From: Clostridiales bacterium
GTDB lineage: Bacteria > Bacillota > Clostridia > Oscillospirales > Oscillospiraceae
Length of the DNA stretch: 6,953 nt
Reading direction: 5' to 3'
Assembly: GCA_012516225.1 (NCBI GenBank)
Contig: JAAYWX010000404.1
Coordinates: forward strand, 1-6,953
A model generated the notes under the pieces. It saw nothing but the letters and a program-made list of their open reading frames with translations, searched no databases and was not told the DNA's origin. Of this stretch, positions 5,328 through 6,953 are shown piece after piece (position 1 is the first letter of the stretch; each line of letters begins with the position of its first letter). The position numbers were made by a program, and so were the translations under genes.

Positions 5328-5954
5328 TTAGAAAAGCTGGCCCGGAAGCTTCAATTTTTCCTTATAAGGAAAAGCCTTATCAAACTCATCTGCTTCTGCT
5401 TCATCCACGAAGTAGCCCTGTGGCGTTGCATACTCTCCGGTAATACCATCAAGGTATCCCGGAATCAGCTCTTTGCAGAGAAAGAAAGATGCATCTTCAC
5501 CTTCAGGCAGTCAATGATATCGAATACCGAACTTACTGGCAAAAGTGAATCCGCTCTTTCCATAGAAGTCAATATTTCCTTCAAAGCAGACTGCACCTGC
5601 ACCCATTTCTGCTGCTTTCTCAAGAGAATAGTCCAAAAGAATTTTTCCATAACCTTGTCTTTTAAATTCCGGCGCTATACAGATTGGCCCCATTGTCATG
5701 ATTGGAATATCTCTGCCGTCATCGGCTTTGATATTCGCTCTCATAAAAATGTTCTGCCCAATCAGTTTGCCGTCCTTCTCCATTACAAAGTCCAGTTCCG
5801 GTACAAAAGCTGCGTCAGTTCTCAGTTGGTTCAATACGTAATGCTCCAGGCATCCCGGACGGTATACGTTCCAAAACGCCTCTCTTACAAGGTTTTCGAC
5901 TTCACGGTAGTCTTCTTTTCTTTCCAAACGAATGATATAGTCATTTTTATTCAT
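5328..5954 (-). pseudogene. GNAT-family N-acetyltransferase, interrupted by an in-frame TGA
   Basis: The gene encodes an acetyl-CoA-dependent acetyltransferase of the GNAT fold, predicted to modify a small molecule or a protein amine; the substrate is unknown. The N-terminal half has the usual first strand and helix (IIRLERKEDYREVENLVREAF). The cofactor-binding motif is ICIAPEFKRQGYGK, with RQGYGK at residues 99-104. FYGKSGFTFASKFGIRYH follows near the end of the domain. Codon 148 is then TGA (complement of 5511-5513). The same frame continues without shift for 60 more sensible codons (LPEGEDASFFLCKELIPGYL onward) to TAA at 5328-5330, and that is the conserved family C-terminus. A glycine codon GGA changed to TGA would explain it. 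TGA is a normal stop in fabD and acpP here, so recoding is unlikely. The ATG at 5954 has AGGAGG 6-8 nt upstream. A truncated 147-residue product retaining the acetyl-CoA site may still be made. Confidence 0.85.
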
Positions 5955-5972
5955 TAATTTTTCCTCCTGATG

Positions 5973-6042
5973 ATTGTTGACTGCAATACTGGGAGGTTTG
6001 TTCGAGACTGTATATAAGCAAACCTCCCGGTTAGCCAACAAT
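5973..6042 (-). promoter_or_regulatory. Leader hairpin of the GNAT gene, candidate translation attenuator
   Basis: A 10-bp perfect stem (GGGAGGTTTG at 5991-6000 with CAAACCTCCC at 6019-6028; loop of 18) sits inside a 7-bp outer stem (5973-5979 with 6036-6042). In the transcript the 3' side carries AACCUCCC, complementary to the AGGAGG ribosome binding site of the GNAT gene that follows only 6 nt after the hairpin. The anti-SD can therefore pair either with the 5' arm or with the binding site. There is no T run, so transcription termination is not implied. Confidence 0.6.
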
Positions 6043-6066
6043 CTCCAAGGCGTTGTTTTTCTTCAA
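6031..6066 (-). CDS. Possible 11-residue leader peptide of the GNAT attenuator
   Basis: A TTG at 6066-6064 lies 8 nt after GAGGAG (complement of 6075-6080) and opens the short frame (M)KKNNALEIVG, ending in TAA at 6033-6031. Its last codons and stop lie in the 5' arm of the leader hairpin, so a ribosome finishing or stalling here would open that arm. Beyond the TAA the same frame remains open for 27 codons and stops at 5947, overlapping the GNAT ATG. The start codon is weak and no homologue is recognised, so this is a candidate only. Confidence 0.35.
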   Translation of the reverse strand: MKKNNALEIVG

Positions 6067-6093
6067 ACAGCAATCTCCTCAAAATGGTTTGTA

Positions 6094-6122
6094 TTTATAA
6101 TCAAGCCTGATGGCTGGATTAA
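6094..6122 (-). promoter_or_regulatory. Weak candidate promoter of the GNAT leader
   Basis: On the minus strand TATAAA (6099-6094) lies 17 bp after TTAATC (6122-6117). The -10 box is good and the -35 box matches only three of six positions. A start near 6087 would place the leader-peptide binding site GAGGAG close to the 5' end of the message, which fits the attenuator reading. Confidence 0.3.
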
Positions 6123-6189
6123 CTTAATTTCTCAAAAGCTATAGTCTGGCCCCGAGCCCCGAGTTGCAGACAAATAGAAGATCCAGTAC

Positions 6190-6700
6190 AAAAGATTGGC
6201 AGGACTCCGTCGAAAAATAAAGGATCTCCGGAAAGAGAATAAAATATTAAAAAGCAGCGGTCTACTTTGCAAAGCACCAAAAATAGAGAGGTACGGGTTT
6301 AGCAAAAAGGACAGCACATTACGAGGATACTGGGCGTGGCAAGAGCCGGGTATTACGCGTGGGATAACCGACCTGAAAGCAAGATGAATCCCGGGGCGGA
6401 ATTTTAAGAATGACCTTCCGATAGCGGAGAATATTCTGAACGGCGACTTCACAGCAGACGCGCAAAACAGGAAACGGGGCAGCGACATTACATATATTGC
6501 GACAGACGAAGTATTCAATGCAATTCCATCAAATCATGAGCTGCTGGACGTTTAATCTGTCTGCGGAACCGGGTTTCTGTTAAGCAGTCCATGGCGGCAA
6601 GCTTGGGCTTTTCAGCATTATTCGGCATTACTCAGAAGAAAAGTGCTATACTATCATGTTTGCATAGACCCACACCCTGCGCGGGGATATATTAAAAAAA
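6190..6700 (+). mobile_element. Decayed IS3-family insertion sequence (orfA/orfB transposase remnant)
   Basis: Fragments of an IS3-family transposase occur in order on the plus strand but in shifting frames. From 6196, LRRKIKDLRKENKILK is the leucine-zipper end of OrfA. From 6324, RILGVARAGYYAWDNRPESK is the N-terminal part of OrfB. After a stop at 6405, and apparently a large internal deletion, the frame at 6409 reads NDLPIAENILNGDFTADAQN and then a segment ending SDITYIATDE. That segment is the start of the integrase core and keeps the first catalytic Asp (codon 6484-6486). Weaker likenesses follow: VKQSM at 6579 and LRRKVLY at 6631, resembling the late OrfB region around the catalytic Glu, which is not seen. 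The element is inactive. I found no terminal inverted repeats or target-site duplication, so the ends are approximate. The minus-strand ORF opposite it is not a gene. Confidence 0.8.
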
Positions 6701-6764
6701 CATTAATTATGCTTTATTATATTGAAAAGAATATTTTTTAGCAATACAAAATCGGAAAAATTCA

Positions 6765-6791
6765 CAAAAAATACCCGTCCAATGGAGCGGG
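6765..6791 (-). terminator. Rho-independent terminator for the gene entering from the right
   Basis: On the minus strand CCCGCTCCATTGGACGGG (6791-6774) folds into a short GC stem with CCATTGG at the tip, followed by TATTTTTT (complement of 6766-6773). It lies about 50 bp after the stop codon at 6840-6842, so it most likely ends that gene. Confidence 0.6.
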
Positions 6792-6839
6792 AATAGGGTG
6801 CCGTTTTCGCCTTTACTGACTGATAAAACGGTAAAAATT

Positions 6840-6953
6840 TTAACCATTTTTAATCATACAAACGGTTGAAAACACAATTGCAACCCCGAAAAAATCAGCA
6901 GGAAAATCAGCAGTAAAAAATGAAAGCAAAATCCCTAAAACCATTGTATTATC
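6840..6953 (-). CDS. C-terminal end of a hydrophobic, probably membrane protein
   Basis: An open minus-strand frame enters from the right edge and runs 37 codons to TAA at 6842-6840. The residues include MVLGILLSFF and FFGVAIVFSTVCMIKNG, with two hydrophobic stretches separated by TADFPAD and a short basic tail, as at the end of an integral membrane protein. A good terminator follows about 50 bp downstream, which supports a real gene end. The family cannot be recognised from this fragment, and no start is visible because the gene continues outside the window. Confidence 0.5.
   Translation of the reverse strand, partial: DNTMVLGILLSFFTADFPADFFGVAIVFSTVCMIKNG

Noticed and set aside
5356..5373. 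Perfect 18-bp AT-rich palindrome TTTTCCTTATAAGGAAAA
   Set aside because: It lies in the GNAT C-terminal coding frame (FPYKEK) and is easily explained by codon use; no promoter or second copy was found.
5511..5513. TGA recoded as glycine, as in some candidate phyla
   Set aside because: fabD and acpP in the same window end with TGA at the family-typical length, so TGA is a stop here.
5465..5650. Frameshift explanation for the GNAT C-terminus in another frame
   Set aside because: The conserved C-terminal residues follow in the same frame after the TGA, so no shift is needed.
5955..6041. GNAT start at TTG 6041 giving a 176-residue product
   Set aside because: The added 29 residues are translated from the leader hairpin; the ATG at 5954 has AGGAGG at proper spacing and begins the conserved domain.
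6132..6518. Minus-strand ORF of 128 codons
   Set aside because: It is antisense to the recognisable IS3 transposase fragments and shows no domain.

Overview
The window looks like chromosomal DNA of a Firmicute, most likely an anaerobic clostridial (gut-type) bacterium. Supporting this are the gene order acpP-fabK-fabD-fabG-fabF, the use of FabK as the enoyl-ACP reductase, strong AGGAGG-type ribosome binding sites, and a YjdF gene with an upstream leader resembling the yjdF riboswitch. These are family-knowledge arguments; no rRNA or marker gene is present. Almost everything is on the minus strand, so transcription runs from high to low coordinates.

Positions 1-3599 hold a type II fatty-acid synthesis operon: acyl carrier protein, FMN-dependent enoyl reductase, malonyl transacylase, ketoacyl reductase and the first ~259 residues of ketoacyl synthase II, which runs off the left edge. 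The genes overlap or lie within 12 nt of each other. The operon promoter (TTGACA-16-TATAAA, 3695-3668) reads into a perfect 45-bp palindrome (3628-3672). That palindrome shares a 15-bp core, GTTATCAGYGATAAC, with a second palindrome at 3718-3746, which is also the Rho-independent terminator of the upstream gene. This upstream gene (3833-4411) is a TetR-family repressor with its own promoter, and the core resembles the tetO core. I read this as a candidate TetR-type control circuit for fatty-acid synthesis, different from the known FapR and FabT systems.

Positions 4412-4749 contain a divergent stretch with inverted repeats, a possible 63-codon plus-strand ORF, local hairpins and a strong hairpin terminator. 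Positions 4750-5305 hold yjdF and its structured leader, with an element that can mask the ribosome binding site.

Positions 5328-6100 hold a GNAT acetyltransferase gene interrupted by a single in-frame TGA. It is preceded by what looks like a translation attenuator: a short leader peptide, a long hairpin, and an anti-Shine-Dalgarno sequence just before the start codon. The GNAT and yjdF genes together look like a small-molecule response module.

The right end (about 6190-6700) is a badly decayed plus-strand IS3-family transposase. It is followed by a minus-strand terminator and the last 37 codons of a hydrophobic protein entering from the right edge. No tRNA, rRNA or CRISPR array was seen.
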